Below are positions 35,613 through 45,283 of a stretch of DNA of 64,000 bases, piece after piece; position 1 is the stretch's first letter; the number at the start of each line of letters is the position of its first letter. The stretch is from contig JBCCGT010000013.1 of NCBI GenBank assembly GCA_039029135.1, positions 1-64,000 on the forward strand, written 5' to 3'. The DNA is from JALZVT01 sp039029135 (GTDB lineage Bacteria; Pseudomonadota; Gammaproteobacteria; Pseudomonadales; Azotimanducaceae). The notes beneath the pieces are model-generated. The model was not told the origin of the DNA. It saw nothing but the letters and a program-made list of their open reading frames with translations, and did no database searches. The translations under genes were made by a program, and so were the position numbers.

Positions 35613-35768
35613 GTTGATCTCCGCAGATATGGGTTCCGGCCTCCCCATTGAAGGCAGGTGCGCAACGGATGGGGCGGCGGGCTGGCACTGATGGCCGCAA
35701 GAGCACCGTGGACACAGCGGCCCAATTTAACACGTCCTTGGCAGCGCGCGCCGGCCACTATGCGCCGT

Positions 35769-36533
35769 CTAGACGCTGCGGCCGCCGTCAACGTTGATGG
35801 CGGCGCCCGTCAGGAAGTCCGCATCGTCCGACGCGAGGAAGGTAATGCTCGCCGCGACGTCCGCGGGCTCCGCCATGCGGCCGCGCGGAATCGTACTGAT
35901 CAGCTGTTCACGCAGGTCGTCGCGCAGCGAATCCAGCCCGGTCGCGGTCTTCATAAAGCCGGTTTCTGCGGCCACCGGATTGACCGCGCAGACGCGTATG
36001 TTGTGCGGCGCGACCTCCATCGCGAGGCCCTTGGTCATCGTCAGCACGGCACCCTTGGTGCCGTTATAGGGGGTGACGCCCGGCCGCGGCGCGATCGCGC
36101 CGATCGAGGCCACATTGACGATCACGCCGCCGCCGCCCTCGATCATGCCTGGAATGACGTGCTTGCAGCCGAGGAAAACGCCGCGCGCGTTGACGGCAAA
36201 GACCGCGTCAAAGTCCTCCACGTCCATCTTCCACAACAGCTTCTGACGGTGCGAGTAGCCCGCGTTGTTGACCAGCACGTCGACGCCGCCGAAGGCGTCG
36301 TTGGCCTGCTGCACCATGGCCGCGACCTGCGCCTCTTCCGCGACGTTAGTGACGTTGGCCTGCGCCCTGCCGCCGGCCGCCTCGATCTCCGCGGCTACGG
36401 CGTTCGCGCCGCTTTCATTCATGTCCGCCACCAGCACGCTGGCGCCTTCCTGCGCAAACCGCATGGCCGTCGCCCGACCGAAGCCCGAACCGGCACCCGT
36501 CACGATGACCCGCCTACCCTCGAAACGCTGCAT
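35769..36533 (-). CDS. Short-chain dehydrogenase/reductase (SDR)
   Basis: This is a 254-aa classical SDR. The NAD(P) motif TGAGSGFGRA is near the N terminus, followed by NNAG (VDVLVNNAGYS), the catalytic Ser region NVASIGAIAP and the YNGTK Tyr-Lys pair. The acidic residue after the second strand (LVADMN) favours NAD(H). The start at ATG 36533 has GGGGA upstream; the frame extends 50 codons further without support. Substrate unknown. It diverges from the thymidine kinase gene. Confidence 0.92.
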   Translation of the reverse strand: MQRFEGRRVIVTGAGSGFGRATAMRFAQEGASVLVADMNESGANAVAAEIEAAGGRAQANVTNVAEEAQVAAMVQQANDAFGGVDVLVNNAGYSHRQKLLWKMDVEDFDAVFAVNARGVFLGCKHVIPGMIEGGGGVIVNVASIGAIAPRPGVTPYNGTKGAVLTMTKGLAMEVAPHNIRVCAVNPVAAETGFMKTATGLDSLRDDLREQLISTIPRGRMAEPADVAASITFLASDDADFLTGAAINVDGGRSV

Positions 36534-36691
36534 AGCATCCCCACGAAGAAAACAATAGCCGGCAACTTCACCACAGCCGCTGCGCGGCGGGCAAATGCGG
36601 CGGCCGGCGACACGGACGAAACTCGCGCTCCGGGCGGCGCGCAGACGGCCTATGATGCGCAGCGCGACACACCACAGCGACACCGGGAGCC

Positions 36692-37288
36692 ATGGCGAAA
36701 CTGTATTTCAACTACTCGACGATGAACGCGGGCAAGTCGACCCAACTCCTGCAGGCGGCGCACAACTATGCCAGTCGCGACATGACGCCCTATCTGCTGA
36801 CCGCCGCCATCGACGATCGCGGCGGTAGCGCGCGCATCTCGTCGCGCATCGGCATCGCACAGCCCGCCGCCACATACACGCCCGAGACCGATCTCGCGCG
36901 CCAGGTGGCCGCACAGCATGAGCACGAGCCGATCGACTGTGTATTCGTGGACGAGGCGCAGTTCCTGACCAAACGCCAGGTGTGGCAACTCTGCGCGCTG
37001 GTCGATGACCTCGGCATCCCGGTGATCTGCTACGGCCTGCGCACCGACTTTCGCGGCGAGCTGTTCCCAGGCTCCGCCGCCCTCCTGGCGCTGGCCGACC
37101 TGATCCGCGAGGTCGTGGCTGTGTGTCACTGCGGCAGCAAGGCGACGATGGTGGCCCGCCGCGACGCCGACGGGAACGTGGTGACGAGCGGCGCCCAGAT
37201 CGCCATCGGCGGCGAGGAGAGCTACGTGCCCCTGTGCCGGCATCATTGGCGCACGGCGCTGGTCGCCGCCGGCGCCGAACTCGGCTGA
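36692..37288 (+). CDS. tdk: Thymidine kinase
   Basis: This is a 198-aa type II thymidine kinase for pyrimidine salvage. It has Walker A YSTMNAGKST (residues 8-17), FVDEAQFL with catalytic Glu88, the GLRTDFRGELFPGS lasso-like loop, and zinc ligands CHC at 145-147 with a further Cys near residue 182. Length and order match E. coli Tdk. GGGAG precedes the ATG. The deaminase at 23583 is another nucleobase-salvage enzyme in the window but is not linked. Confidence 0.95.
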   Translation: MAKLYFNYSTMNAGKSTQLLQAAHNYASRDMTPYLLTAAIDDRGGSARISSRIGIAQPAATYTPETDLARQVAAQHEHEPIDCVFVDEAQFLTKRQVWQLCALVDDLGIPVICYGLRTDFRGELFPGSAALLALADLIREVVAVCHCGSKATMVARRDADGNVVTSGAQIAIGGEESYVPLCRHHWRTALVAAGAELG

Positions 37289-37403
37289 GCGCGGCGCCGG
37301 AGCGCACCGGCGCAAACGGGTGTTCCGCGCCGCGGCGGGTGGCGCGCACAACTGGCGTACAATGGCGCTCGGCAGTCAGGAGAGCACAGGAGGGACTGCA
37401 GAC

Positions 37404-38291
37404 ATGAGCGAGAGTACAGCGCAGCGCGCGCCCGACGCGTCCCATGCCTCTGCCACGCCCCAAGCGCTCGACATCGTGCGCGCGAGCGGCAGCGTCGGCG
37501 CAGAAATACGCGGGCTGGACGTCCGCCGCCTCAACGACGCCGAGTTCGGCGCGGTGCGGCAGGCCCATGCAGAACACGGCGTAATCTTCATTCGGGATCA
37601 GGACCTGACCCCCGAGGATCACATCGCCTTCGCCAAGCGCTGGGGCCCGATCAACGTCAATCGCTTCTTCAAGCCGGTCGAGGGCTATCCCGAAATCGCC
37701 GAGGTTCTGAAGGAACCGGAGCAGCAGATCAACATCGGCGGCGCGTGGCACACGGACCATTCCTACGATCAGGTTCCTGCGTTGGGCTCCATTCTCTATG
37801 CGCGCGAAGTGCCCAGCCGCGGCGGCGATACGCTGTTTGCGAGCATGGGGGCCGCGTTCGAGGCGCTGTCCCCCGGCTTTCAATCGATGCTCGAAGGCCT
37901 GACCGCGCAGCACTCGAGTCGCCACGTCTTCGGCGCGAAGGCGATCGCCAAGCGCGAGGTCGGCGATCGCTTCGGCAACGCAGATCTCGCGACGCAGGAC
38001 GTCGAGCACCCGGTCGTCATCCGCCATCCCGTGACCGGCCGCCGCTGCCTGTACGTCAACCCGGGCTTCACTCGGCACATCGTCGGCTGGTCTGAGGCCG
38101 AGTCGAACAATCTGCTCGCGTTCCTGTACGAGCACGCGCGCCAACCCCAGTTTCAGACCCGGTTTCACTGGCAGGTGGGATCGCTCGCGGTCTGGGACAA
38201 CCGCTCCACCTGGCACTTTGCGATGAACGACTACGCCGGCGAGCGCCGGCACATGCATCGCATCACGATCGAAGGCGTGCCGCTGACATGA
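37404..38291 (+). CDS. TauD/TfdA-family dioxygenase
   Basis: This 295-aa Fe(II)/2-oxoglutarate dioxygenase has the iron triad His116, Asp118 (WHTDHS) and His271 (WDNRSTWHF), with Arg282 or Arg286 as the likely 2-oxoglutarate salt-bridge residue. Family members hydroxylate taurine, phenoxyacetates and other carboxylates or sulfonates. AGGAGGG lies upstream of the ATG. It opens a cluster in which the next three genes each overlap their predecessor by 4 bp. Confidence 0.92.
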   Translation: MSESTAQRAPDASHASATPQALDIVRASGSVGAEIRGLDVRRLNDAEFGAVRQAHAEHGVIFIRDQDLTPEDHIAFAKRWGPINVNRFFKPVEGYPEIAEVLKEPEQQINIGGAWHTDHSYDQVPALGSILYAREVPSRGGDTLFASMGAAFEALSPGFQSMLEGLTAQHSSRHVFGAKAIAKREVGDRFGNADLATQDVEHPVVIRHPVTGRRCLYVNPGFTRHIVGWSEAESNNLLAFLYEHARQPQFQTRFHWQVGSLAVWDNRSTWHFAMNDYAGERRHMHRITIEGVPLT

Positions 38292-39235
38292 GCGCAGTAC
38301 CAACCATCGACTTCGCGCGCGCCGCCACCGACGCCGGGGAGCTTGCGCGGCTGGATGCTGCCTGCGCCGACCACGGGTTCTTTCTGCTGGCCAATCACGG
38401 CCTGGACGCCGAGATCGAGGCGATGTGGGAACAGTCGGCGGCGTTTTTCGCGGCCCCGATGGCTCAGAAGCGCCGCGTGGCGCGGTCCGCCGACTCGCCG
38501 CTGGGCTACTACGACCGCGAGCTGACGAAACGCAAGCGTGACCAAAAGGAGGTCTTCGACTTTTCCCCGCCGCGCAATCCGGACCAGGACATCAACCGCT
38601 GGCCCGCCGACCGACCGGCCTTCAAGGCCTGCCTGCTCGAGTTCACCGCCGCCGCCGGCAACCTCGCCGCGGAGGTGCTGGAACTGGTGTATCGGGCGCT
38701 GACCGAGAACACGGCGGGCCTGCCGCGCGGCAATCATCGGCGCAGCAACATCCGCCTGAACTATTACCCGGTCAGCGATCCGCTCACGGCCGGCGAGCGG
38801 GCAGCCGTCACCGCGCTCGGCGACATGGCCCTGCACCACCACACCGACCCCGGCATCTTGACGCTGCTGGTCCAGGACGGCGTCGGCGGCCTGCAGACCG
38901 AATCGCGATCGAGCGGCTGGATCGACGTGCCGCCGGTACCCGGCACGATCGTGGTGAATCTGGGCGACGCCATGCAGGTCTGGACCAACGATCGATATCG
39001 CGCCGCCGTGCACCGTGTCCTGCCGATGGGCGGGCGCGCGCGCTACAGCACACCCTATTTCTACAACCCGCAGCCGGACGCGGTGCTCGAACCGCTGCCG
39101 CCGCTCATGGCGGGTGCCGAACCCGAGTTCCGCTCGTTCACGTGGCGCGAGTTCATCCAGGCACGCATCGACGACAACTACGCGGATCTCGGGGCCGACG
39201 ACACCCAGATCGACAACTTTCGGATTCGCGCGTGA
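38288..39235 (+). CDS. Isopenicillin N synthase-like 2OG-Fe(II) oxygenase
   Basis: This is a 315-aa oxygenase of the IPNS/flavonol-synthase type. The N-terminal DIOX_N domain is VPTIDFARA...HGFFLLANHGL. The iron ligands are His185, Asp187 (HHTDPGILTLL) and His242, and RxS is at 252-254 (ARYSTPYF). The reaction is unknown. It overlaps the TauD gene by 4 bp and the LLM gene by 4 bp, so it is part of one translated unit. Confidence 0.92.
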   Translation: MSAVPTIDFARAATDAGELARLDAACADHGFFLLANHGLDAEIEAMWEQSAAFFAAPMAQKRRVARSADSPLGYYDRELTKRKRDQKEVFDFSPPRNPDQDINRWPADRPAFKACLLEFTAAAGNLAAEVLELVYRALTENTAGLPRGNHRRSNIRLNYYPVSDPLTAGERAAVTALGDMALHHHTDPGILTLLVQDGVGGLQTESRSSGWIDVPPVPGTIVVNLGDAMQVWTNDRYRAAVHRVLPMGGRARYSTPYFYNPQPDAVLEPLPPLMAGAEPEFRSFTWREFIQARIDDNYADLGADDTQIDNFRIRA

Positions 39236-40089
39236 AGTTCGGCGTCATGTACGCGAACACCGGCGCCTTCGCGCAGGCCGATGACGCGGCCGTGCTCGCG
39301 CGCGGCGCGGAAGACTGCGGCTTCGAATCGCTGTGGACCGTCGAGCACGTCATCATTCCGGAGACCTACGAGTCCGTTTATCCCTACAACCGCAAGGGCC
39401 GGTTGCCCGAGGGGATCAAAGCCGACCTGCCGGACCCGGTCGTTTGGATGACCTACGTCGCCGCCCTGACCAGCCGCATCCGACTGTCCACCGGCATCCT
39501 GATCCTGCCCCAGCGCCACCCGCTGTACGTCGCCAAAGAGTTCGCCTCGCTCGACCGGCTCTCCGGCGGGCGCGCGATGATGGGCGTGGGCATCGGCTGG
39601 CTCGAAGAGGAGTTCGACGCGCTCGGCATAGACTTCCGGGCGCGCGCCGGGCGTACGGACGAGGCCATCGCGGGGCTCCGCGCGCTGTGGCAGGACGGGC
39701 CGTCCTCCTTCGACGGCCGCCACTTCCGCTGGCAGGCAGTGCATTCCAGTCCCAAACCCGTGCAGCCGACCGGCGTGCCGATCATCGTCGGCGGCCACTC
39801 GCTGGCGGCGGCGCGACGGGCTGCCCGCCTGGGCGACGGCTTCTTTCCTGGCCGCATCGACCGGCTGGACGAACTGCTCACCGAGCTGCGCGCAGAGGCA
39901 CAACGCGTCGGGCGCGATCCCGATTCGATCGAGGTCACGACCGGTACGCCCGATCTGAGTCTGGACAACATCAAGGCCATGGCGGACAAAGGCATCAGCC
40001 GCCTGATCCTGCCGCCGCCTGGACAGGATAAGACCGACATTCGCGCCGGTCTGGAGAGGTTCGCGGAGAACGTGATCAGCCGCCTGTGA
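39232..40089 (+). CDS. LLM-class oxidoreductase in oxygenase cluster
   Basis: This is a 285-aa luciferase-like enzyme. It has ARGAEDCGFESLWTVEHVIIPETY, STGILILPQRHPLYVAKEFASLDRLSGGRAMMGVGIGWLEEEFDALG and GVPIIVGGHSLAAARRAARLGDGF, as in TIGR03619-type F420-dependent enzymes. I use GTG 39232, which overlaps the previous stop in GTGA; the longer frame reads into the oxygenase gene. Together with the two iron oxygenases it suggests a short oxidative pathway. Confidence 0.9.
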   Translation: MKFGVMYANTGAFAQADDAAVLARGAEDCGFESLWTVEHVIIPETYESVYPYNRKGRLPEGIKADLPDPVVWMTYVAALTSRIRLSTGILILPQRHPLYVAKEFASLDRLSGGRAMMGVGIGWLEEEFDALGIDFRARAGRTDEAIAGLRALWQDGPSSFDGRHFRWQAVHSSPKPVQPTGVPIIVGGHSLAAARRAARLGDGFFPGRIDRLDELLTELRAEAQRVGRDPDSIEVTTGTPDLSLDNIKAMADKGISRLILPPPGQDKTDIRAGLERFAENVISRL

Positions 40090-41420
40090 GCGATCGCACC
40101 GACGCGATCGATCGCTCGACGTTCGCGTCACTCAAGCTACCGGACTACCTCTTCCTGTGGATCGGCATGCTGGGTGCCGCCTTCGCGCTCAACATGCAGC
40201 TCATCGCCCAGGGCTGGCTGGTCTACGAGATGACCGTCAGCAAGATGAATCTCGGCTGGGTCACCATCGCCTTCATGTTCCCGCAAGTCGCCTTTGCCCT
40301 GCTGGGTGGCGTGCTGGCAGATCGATTCAACAAGAAGCGCGTCCTGCTGTGGGCGCAGTTCGGCAACGCCCTGGTGTCGCTGGCGATGGCGATCATCGTG
40401 CTGACCGGCCGGGTTACTTTCTTTGACTTCATCTGGATGGGCGCGCTCAACGGCACCATTCTCGCGCTGTCGATCCCGGCGCGAACGGCGTTCATTCCAC
40501 AGCTCGTCGGCGAGCCGCTCATGTTCAACGCCATGGCATTCAACACGGCGAGCTGGAACCTGGCGCGCATTCTGGGGCCGGTACTCGCCGGCTTCATCAT
40601 CGCGCTCGTCGCCGACGGCGATACGGGGTCGCACTTCGGCGTCGGCGTTGTCTACCTGATCTTGACCGGCCTGTATCTGATATCTGCCGTCACGGTCTTC
40701 GGTATCCGCCACAGCGGTGACCCGGAAAAGTCCGCGCCCACGCATCCGCTGACCGACGTGCGCGAGGGCATGACCTACGTGTGGAACTCGCCCATCGTCG
40801 GCGGGCTGATCCTGCTTTCGATCATGCCGTTTCTCTTTGGGCTGACCATCAACACGCTGCTGCCGGCTTACAACACCGATGTGTTAGGGGGCAACGCGAG
40901 CGACCTCGGCATACTCATGTCCGGCATGGGGCTCGGCGCGATCGTCGGCTCGCTCGTGCTGGCGAAGCTCGGCGAGCTGCGCAACAAGGGTTTCTGGCTG
41001 TTTCTGACGTCGCTCGGCTGGGGCGTCGGCGTCGCCTGGTTCGGCTATTCCTCCGTCACGCTGTGGGCGTTGATCAGCATCGCAGCGGTCGGCTTCGTCT
41101 CCTCGGTGAACATGTCGATGAACCGATCGCTTGTGCAGTTGCAGGTGCGCCAGTCGATGCGCGGCAGGGTTATGAGCATCGACATGATGTCGCACGGCCT
41201 GATGCCGCTCGGCGTCATCCCGGTCACGCTGATCGCAGAGCGGCACGGCGTGCAGATGGGCCTCATCGCCAGCGGCGCGCTACTCGTTGTTTCGACGCTG
41301 CTACTTTGGGTACTGCTGGCGAGCGTGCGGCGCATCGATCGCGGCTATCGAACCCAGGATCGTGACGATCAGGCGCCGCCGCTCGCAGCCGATCCGTCGC
41401 AGCCCAAGGCTGTACACTGA
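40086..41420 (+). CDS. MFS transporter (exporter-type) in oxygenase cluster
   Basis: This 444-aa protein has about twelve membrane helices. LLGGVLADRFNKKRVLLWAQ is the MFS loop, IPARTAFIPQLV and NAMAFNTASWNLARILGPVLAGFII match the EntS/MFS_3 exporter group. It overlaps the LLM gene by 4 bp with GTGA. It may import the cluster's substrate or export its product; the EntS-like pattern favours export. Confidence 0.9.
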   Translation: MSDRTDAIDRSTFASLKLPDYLFLWIGMLGAAFALNMQLIAQGWLVYEMTVSKMNLGWVTIAFMFPQVAFALLGGVLADRFNKKRVLLWAQFGNALVSLAMAIIVLTGRVTFFDFIWMGALNGTILALSIPARTAFIPQLVGEPLMFNAMAFNTASWNLARILGPVLAGFIIALVADGDTGSHFGVGVVYLILTGLYLISAVTVFGIRHSGDPEKSAPTHPLTDVREGMTYVWNSPIVGGLILLSIMPFLFGLTINTLLPAYNTDVLGGNASDLGILMSGMGLGAIVGSLVLAKLGELRNKGFWLFLTSLGWGVGVAWFGYSSVTLWALISIAAVGFVSSVNMSMNRSLVQLQVRQSMRGRVMSIDMMSHGLMPLGVIPVTLIAERHGVQMGLIASGALLVVSTLLLWVLLASVRRIDRGYRTQDRDDQAPPLAADPSQPKAVH

Positions 41421-41424
41421 TGCC

Positions 41425-43002
41425 ATGAGCACGCCCAGCGTCAATCCGAGCAACGCGAATCTACGCCACTTTCTGATCCGCAGCGGCTGGCTGGCGCTGC
41501 TGTCTGTCGTTGCGCTGCTTGCCGTCGCGGGTGTCGGCATCGTCGGTTGGTTAGCCGAGCCGCCGTCCGGCGACTTCGCAACTCAGGCAGACTGGCTGGG
41601 CGGGGCGGCAGAGGTCATGGCCGGCGTGCTGGCCGTCGCGATGACGGTCGTTGCGATCGTCGTGGAACTTGCTTCGAACCGCTACAGCCATCGCATCTCG
41701 GAGCTGTTCTTTAACGACCCGCTAAATCAAGGCGTGCTGATGCTGCTCGTCATCACGACGAGCCTGTGTGTCTGGACAAGCCTCGCGTTCGGTCTGGGCT
41801 TCGAGAGCGCCTGGTTCGCCGGCATCGGCGGTGACCTGCTCGTCGGCCTGATATCGATCTCGGTGCTGGTGCTGATTCCCTACTTCTTCTACGTCTTCCG
41901 CTTTCTGCGTCCGCTGAATATCGTGCTGCGGATTTACAACCAGGCGCGACCGCAGTCGATCTGGCGGGGCGCAGGCGAAGTCAGCGTCGCGCAGATGCGC
42001 CTTGCGACCATCATCGGCGATCTCTATGACGTCGCCGGCAGCGCGCTCGAAAATCACGATCGCAATATCGCCGTCGCCTCACTGGCAGCGCTGTTCGACC
42101 TGATCCACGACTACCGGACCGCGACCGAGACAGCGCCCGCCGACTGGCACACGCTGTCGCAGGCCGGCTTCGCCGACCCGGACTTCGTCGCTCTGTCGGA
42201 GGACGCGGCCGACGAAATACAGGCCAACGGCACTTGGCTGGAAACCAAGATCGTACGCCAGGCTCTGCTGCTGGTCGGCCGCTCGATGCCAGGCATGCCC
42301 GACATCGCGCACCAGTACTCCATGCGCGTGGGCGAGCTGCTGCCGCTGACGCGCGAGCACCCCAATCTGTTTCTGATCGTGCTGCGCGCGTTCAACAGCC
42401 AGCTAAGGCTCGCGATCAATCGCCGAGATCTGCGCACCGGCTATTTCATTCTTGCCCACTACCGACGCGCGGGCGAATGGGCGCTCGAGCACGGCTACGC
42501 CGATCGCGCGCGACAGGTGGCGATACACATGCGCCAGTACGGACAGCTCGCCTTCGAGATGGGTCAGCCGTTCCTGCTCGAGGTGACCGCGCAGGACATG
42601 GTGGAGCTGATCGAACAGTGCGACGGCGACGACGATATCGGCGGGCTGCTGCGCATCCTGCTGAATATGGACCGCCCCGTGACCGACGAGGAGAGCCTCG
42701 CCATGCAGAGCCTGCGCGGCGTGCGCCGCGCCCAGGTCCGGCTGGCGGCCCACTTCCTGGCGCAGGCGGAGCAAGAATCGGCGTCCGACGCCCGTTATCT
42801 CGTTCACTACCGGACCGTCGTAGAGGACCTGAAGACCGAGAAGTACGACCAGGTCAGCGCCTGCATCGCGGAACTGGAAAACGAGGATCGGGCGCTGTTC
42901 TGGGAATTCACCGAGCGCGGCGCCAACTTCAGCTATCTGCCCCCACCCATGCGCCGCCAGCTCGTGCGACTGCGCCAGGATCTCGACCCCGCCGCGACCT
43001 GA
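41425..43002 (+). CDS. DUF2254 membrane protein
   Basis: This 525-aa protein has about four hydrophobic helices in the first 170 residues (LALLSVVALLAVAGVGIVGW, WLGGAAEVMAGVLAVAMTVVAIVV, VLMLLVITTSLCVWTSLAFGL, LLVGLISISVLVLIPYFFYVF) and a long soluble helical C-terminal domain. This matches the DUF2254 layout; function unknown. It begins 4 bp after the MFS stop, so it probably shares the transcript, though a role in the oxygenase pathway is not evident. Confidence 0.78.
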   Translation: MSTPSVNPSNANLRHFLIRSGWLALLSVVALLAVAGVGIVGWLAEPPSGDFATQADWLGGAAEVMAGVLAVAMTVVAIVVELASNRYSHRISELFFNDPLNQGVLMLLVITTSLCVWTSLAFGLGFESAWFAGIGGDLLVGLISISVLVLIPYFFYVFRFLRPLNIVLRIYNQARPQSIWRGAGEVSVAQMRLATIIGDLYDVAGSALENHDRNIAVASLAALFDLIHDYRTATETAPADWHTLSQAGFADPDFVALSEDAADEIQANGTWLETKIVRQALLLVGRSMPGMPDIAHQYSMRVGELLPLTREHPNLFLIVLRAFNSQLRLAINRRDLRTGYFILAHYRRAGEWALEHGYADRARQVAIHMRQYGQLAFEMGQPFLLEVTAQDMVELIEQCDGDDDIGGLLRILLNMDRPVTDEESLAMQSLRGVRRAQVRLAAHFLAQAEQESASDARYLVHYRTVVEDLKTEKYDQVSACIAELENEDRALFWEFTERGANFSYLPPPMRRQLVRLRQDLDPAAT

Positions 43003-43298
43003 ATCGTCGGCGCCGCGACGCCTTGAGAGGCGCGTTGGCTCTGAAGTGCGAACCGGTCGTCGGACTAGTTAAACGTCGCTGAACCGGGCGTCTAGCGCGT
43101 CGCGTTCAGATCGTGACGCGCCTCTCAAAGGTGGCCCATACCCTTTGCTAGCCTTCAAAGACGGTCAGGACAGACCAGCAACGGATACGCGCGAGGCTTG
43201 GCAGGCTAGCGCTTTAGGCCATCGCGCGGACATCGCATCCAATCCTGCATGGATGCCCACGAGATTCACGACCGTCACGACGGCGGCAAGGACTCATC
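43003..43298. promoter_or_regulatory. Leader region of the prkA operon with a 13-bp inverted repeat
   Basis: TTGAGAGGCGCGT (43023-43035) and ACGCGCCTCTCAA (43116-43128) are perfect inverted repeats 80 bp apart. A sigma-54-like sequence TGGCAGGCTAGCGCTT (43199-43214) has GG and GC elements one base too close. E. coli yeaGH is known to respond to nitrogen starvation and sigma-S, which makes the site worth noting, but it is not convincing. Confidence 0.35.
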
Positions 43299-45221
43299 AT
43301 GCAGGTATTTGAGAAGTTCCAGGCGCGCTACGACGCCACCCGCGCTGAGGAATACAGCCTCCAGGAGTTCCTGGAGATCTGCAAAGGCGACCCGTCGGCC
43401 TACGCGACGGCGGCAGAGCGACTGCTGCTGGCCATCGGCGAACCGCGCTTCGTGGATACGGCCAAAGACCCGCGCCTGTCGCGCATTTTCTCCAACAAGA
43501 TCATCAAGCAGTACGAGGAGTTCAGCGAATTCTTCGGCATGGAAGAAGCGATCGAACAGATCGTATCCTTCTTCCGACACGCGGCGCAGGGGCTCGAAGA
43601 GCGTAAGCAGATTCTCTACTTGCTCGGTCCCGTCGGCGGCGGCAAGTCTTCTATCGCCGAAAAGCTCAAGGCGCTCATGCAGAAGCAGCCGTTCTACGCG
43701 ATACAAGGCAGCCCGGTAAACGAATCACCCTTGGGGCTGTTCGATCCCGAAGAAGACGCCACCATCCTGGAGGAAGATTACGGCATCCCCAGCCGCTATC
43801 TGCGTGGCCGGATGTCGCCCTGGGCGGCCAAGCGTCTGCGCGAATACGGCGGCGACATCTCTCAATTCCGCGTGGTCAAGATGTATCCCAGCATGTCGGA
43901 TCAGGTCGCGATCGCGAAGACCGAGCCGGGCGACGAAAACAACCAGGACATCTCGGCGCTCGTCGGCAAGGTCGACATCCGCAAGCTTGAAGAATTCGAA
44001 CAGTCCGACGCCGACGCCTACAGCTATTCCGGCGGACTGTGCAAGGCCAACCAGGGCCTGCTCGAATTCGTGGAGATGTTCAAGGCGCCGATCAAGGTGC
44101 TGCACCCGCTGCTCACGGCGACTCAGGAAGGGAACTTCAACGGCACGGAGGCGATCGGCTCGATGCCTTTCGATGGGGTTGTCCTCGCTCACTCCAACGA
44201 GTCGGAGTGGCAGAACTTCAAGTCCAACAAGAACAACGAGGCTTTCATCGACCGCGTGTGCATCGTCAAGGTGCCCTACTGCCTGCGCGTGTCGGAGGAA
44301 GTAAAGATCTACGAGAAGCTGATCGACGGCAGCTCGCTCTCCACGCGCCCCTGCACGCCCGACACCCTGTCGATGCTCGCACAGTTCTCAGTACTGTCGC
44401 GGCTCAAGGAACCCGAGAATTCGAACGTCTACTCCAAGATGCGCGCCTACGACGGCGAGAATCTGAAGGACACGGACCCGAAGGCGAAGACCATCCAAGA
44501 ATACAAGGACGCGGCCGGCGTCGACGAGGGCATGGAAGGCCTATCCACTCGCTTCGCCTTCAAGATCCTGTCGCGGGTATACAACTTCGACTCGAGCGAG
44601 GTCGCCGCAAACCCCGTGCATCTCATGTACGTGTTGGAGCAGCAGATCGAGCAGGAGCAGTACGAGGAGTCCACGCGCGATCGCTATCTGACCAACATCA
44701 AAGAATACCTGATGCCAAGGTACATCGAGTTCATCGGCAAGGAAATTCAGACCGCGTATCTGGAGTCGTACTCCGAGTACGGGCAGAACATCTTCGACCG
44801 CTACGTGACCTACGCGGACTTCTGGATTCAGGACCAGGAGTTTCGCGATCCCGAAACCGGCGACATTCTCGATCGCGCGACGCTCAACGAGGAGCTGGAG
44901 AAGATCGAGAAACCGGCGGGTATCAGCAACCCGAAGGATTTCCGCAACGAGATCGTCAACTTTGTGCTGCGCGCACGAGCCAACAACGCGGGCAAGAACC
45001 CGTCGTGGCTCAGCTACGAGAAACTGCGCCAGGTGATAGAGAAGAAGATGTTCTCGAACACCGAGGATCTGCTGCCGGTGATTTCCTTCAACTCCAAGGC
45101 GTCGAAGGAAGATCAGCAGAAGCACGATGACTTCGTCAACCGCATGGTGGACCGAGGCTACACCGAGAAGCAGGTGAGACTGTTATCGGAGTGGTACCTG
45201 CGGGTAAGAAAGTCGCAGTAA
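43299..45221 (+). CDS. prkA: PrkA-family serine protein kinase
   Basis: This 640-aa AAA+ domain protein is related to E. coli YeaG and Bacillus PrkA. Walker A is GPVGGGKS at residues 110-117. Other family stretches are YGIPSRYLRGRMSPWAAKRLREYGGDISQF, YSGGLCKANQGLLEFVEMFKAPIKVLHPLLTATQEGNF and the C-terminal KFMSNTEDLLP-like KMFSNTEDLLPVISF. Known relatives act in starvation and stress responses. AAGGA precedes the ATG. It is the first gene of the conserved prkA-yeaH-spoVR set. Confidence 0.96.
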   Translation: MQVFEKFQARYDATRAEEYSLQEFLEICKGDPSAYATAAERLLLAIGEPRFVDTAKDPRLSRIFSNKIIKQYEEFSEFFGMEEAIEQIVSFFRHAAQGLEERKQILYLLGPVGGGKSSIAEKLKALMQKQPFYAIQGSPVNESPLGLFDPEEDATILEEDYGIPSRYLRGRMSPWAAKRLREYGGDISQFRVVKMYPSMSDQVAIAKTEPGDENNQDISALVGKVDIRKLEEFEQSDADAYSYSGGLCKANQGLLEFVEMFKAPIKVLHPLLTATQEGNFNGTEAIGSMPFDGVVLAHSNESEWQNFKSNKNNEAFIDRVCIVKVPYCLRVSEEVKIYEKLIDGSSLSTRPCTPDTLSMLAQFSVLSRLKEPENSNVYSKMRAYDGENLKDTDPKAKTIQEYKDAAGVDEGMEGLSTRFAFKILSRVYNFDSSEVAANPVHLMYVLEQQIEQEQYEESTRDRYLTNIKEYLMPRYIEFIGKEIQTAYLESYSEYGQNIFDRYVTYADFWIQDQEFRDPETGDILDRATLNEELEKIEKPAGISNPKDFRNEIVNFVLRARANNAGKNPSWLSYEKLRQVIEKKMFSNTEDLLPVISFNSKASKEDQQKHDDFVNRMVDRGYTEKQVRLLSEWYLRVRKSQ

Positions 45222-45283
45222 GGCAGGCCGCAGCCGCGCCACGATCGCAATAACAGCGCAAGCAGCCCAATCGGAATCACACC

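Noticed and set aside
43199..43214. Sigma-54-like TGGCAGGCTAGCGCTT before prkA
   Set aside because: The spacing between GG and GC is one base too short for a normal sigma-54 promoter; kept only as a note in the leader region.
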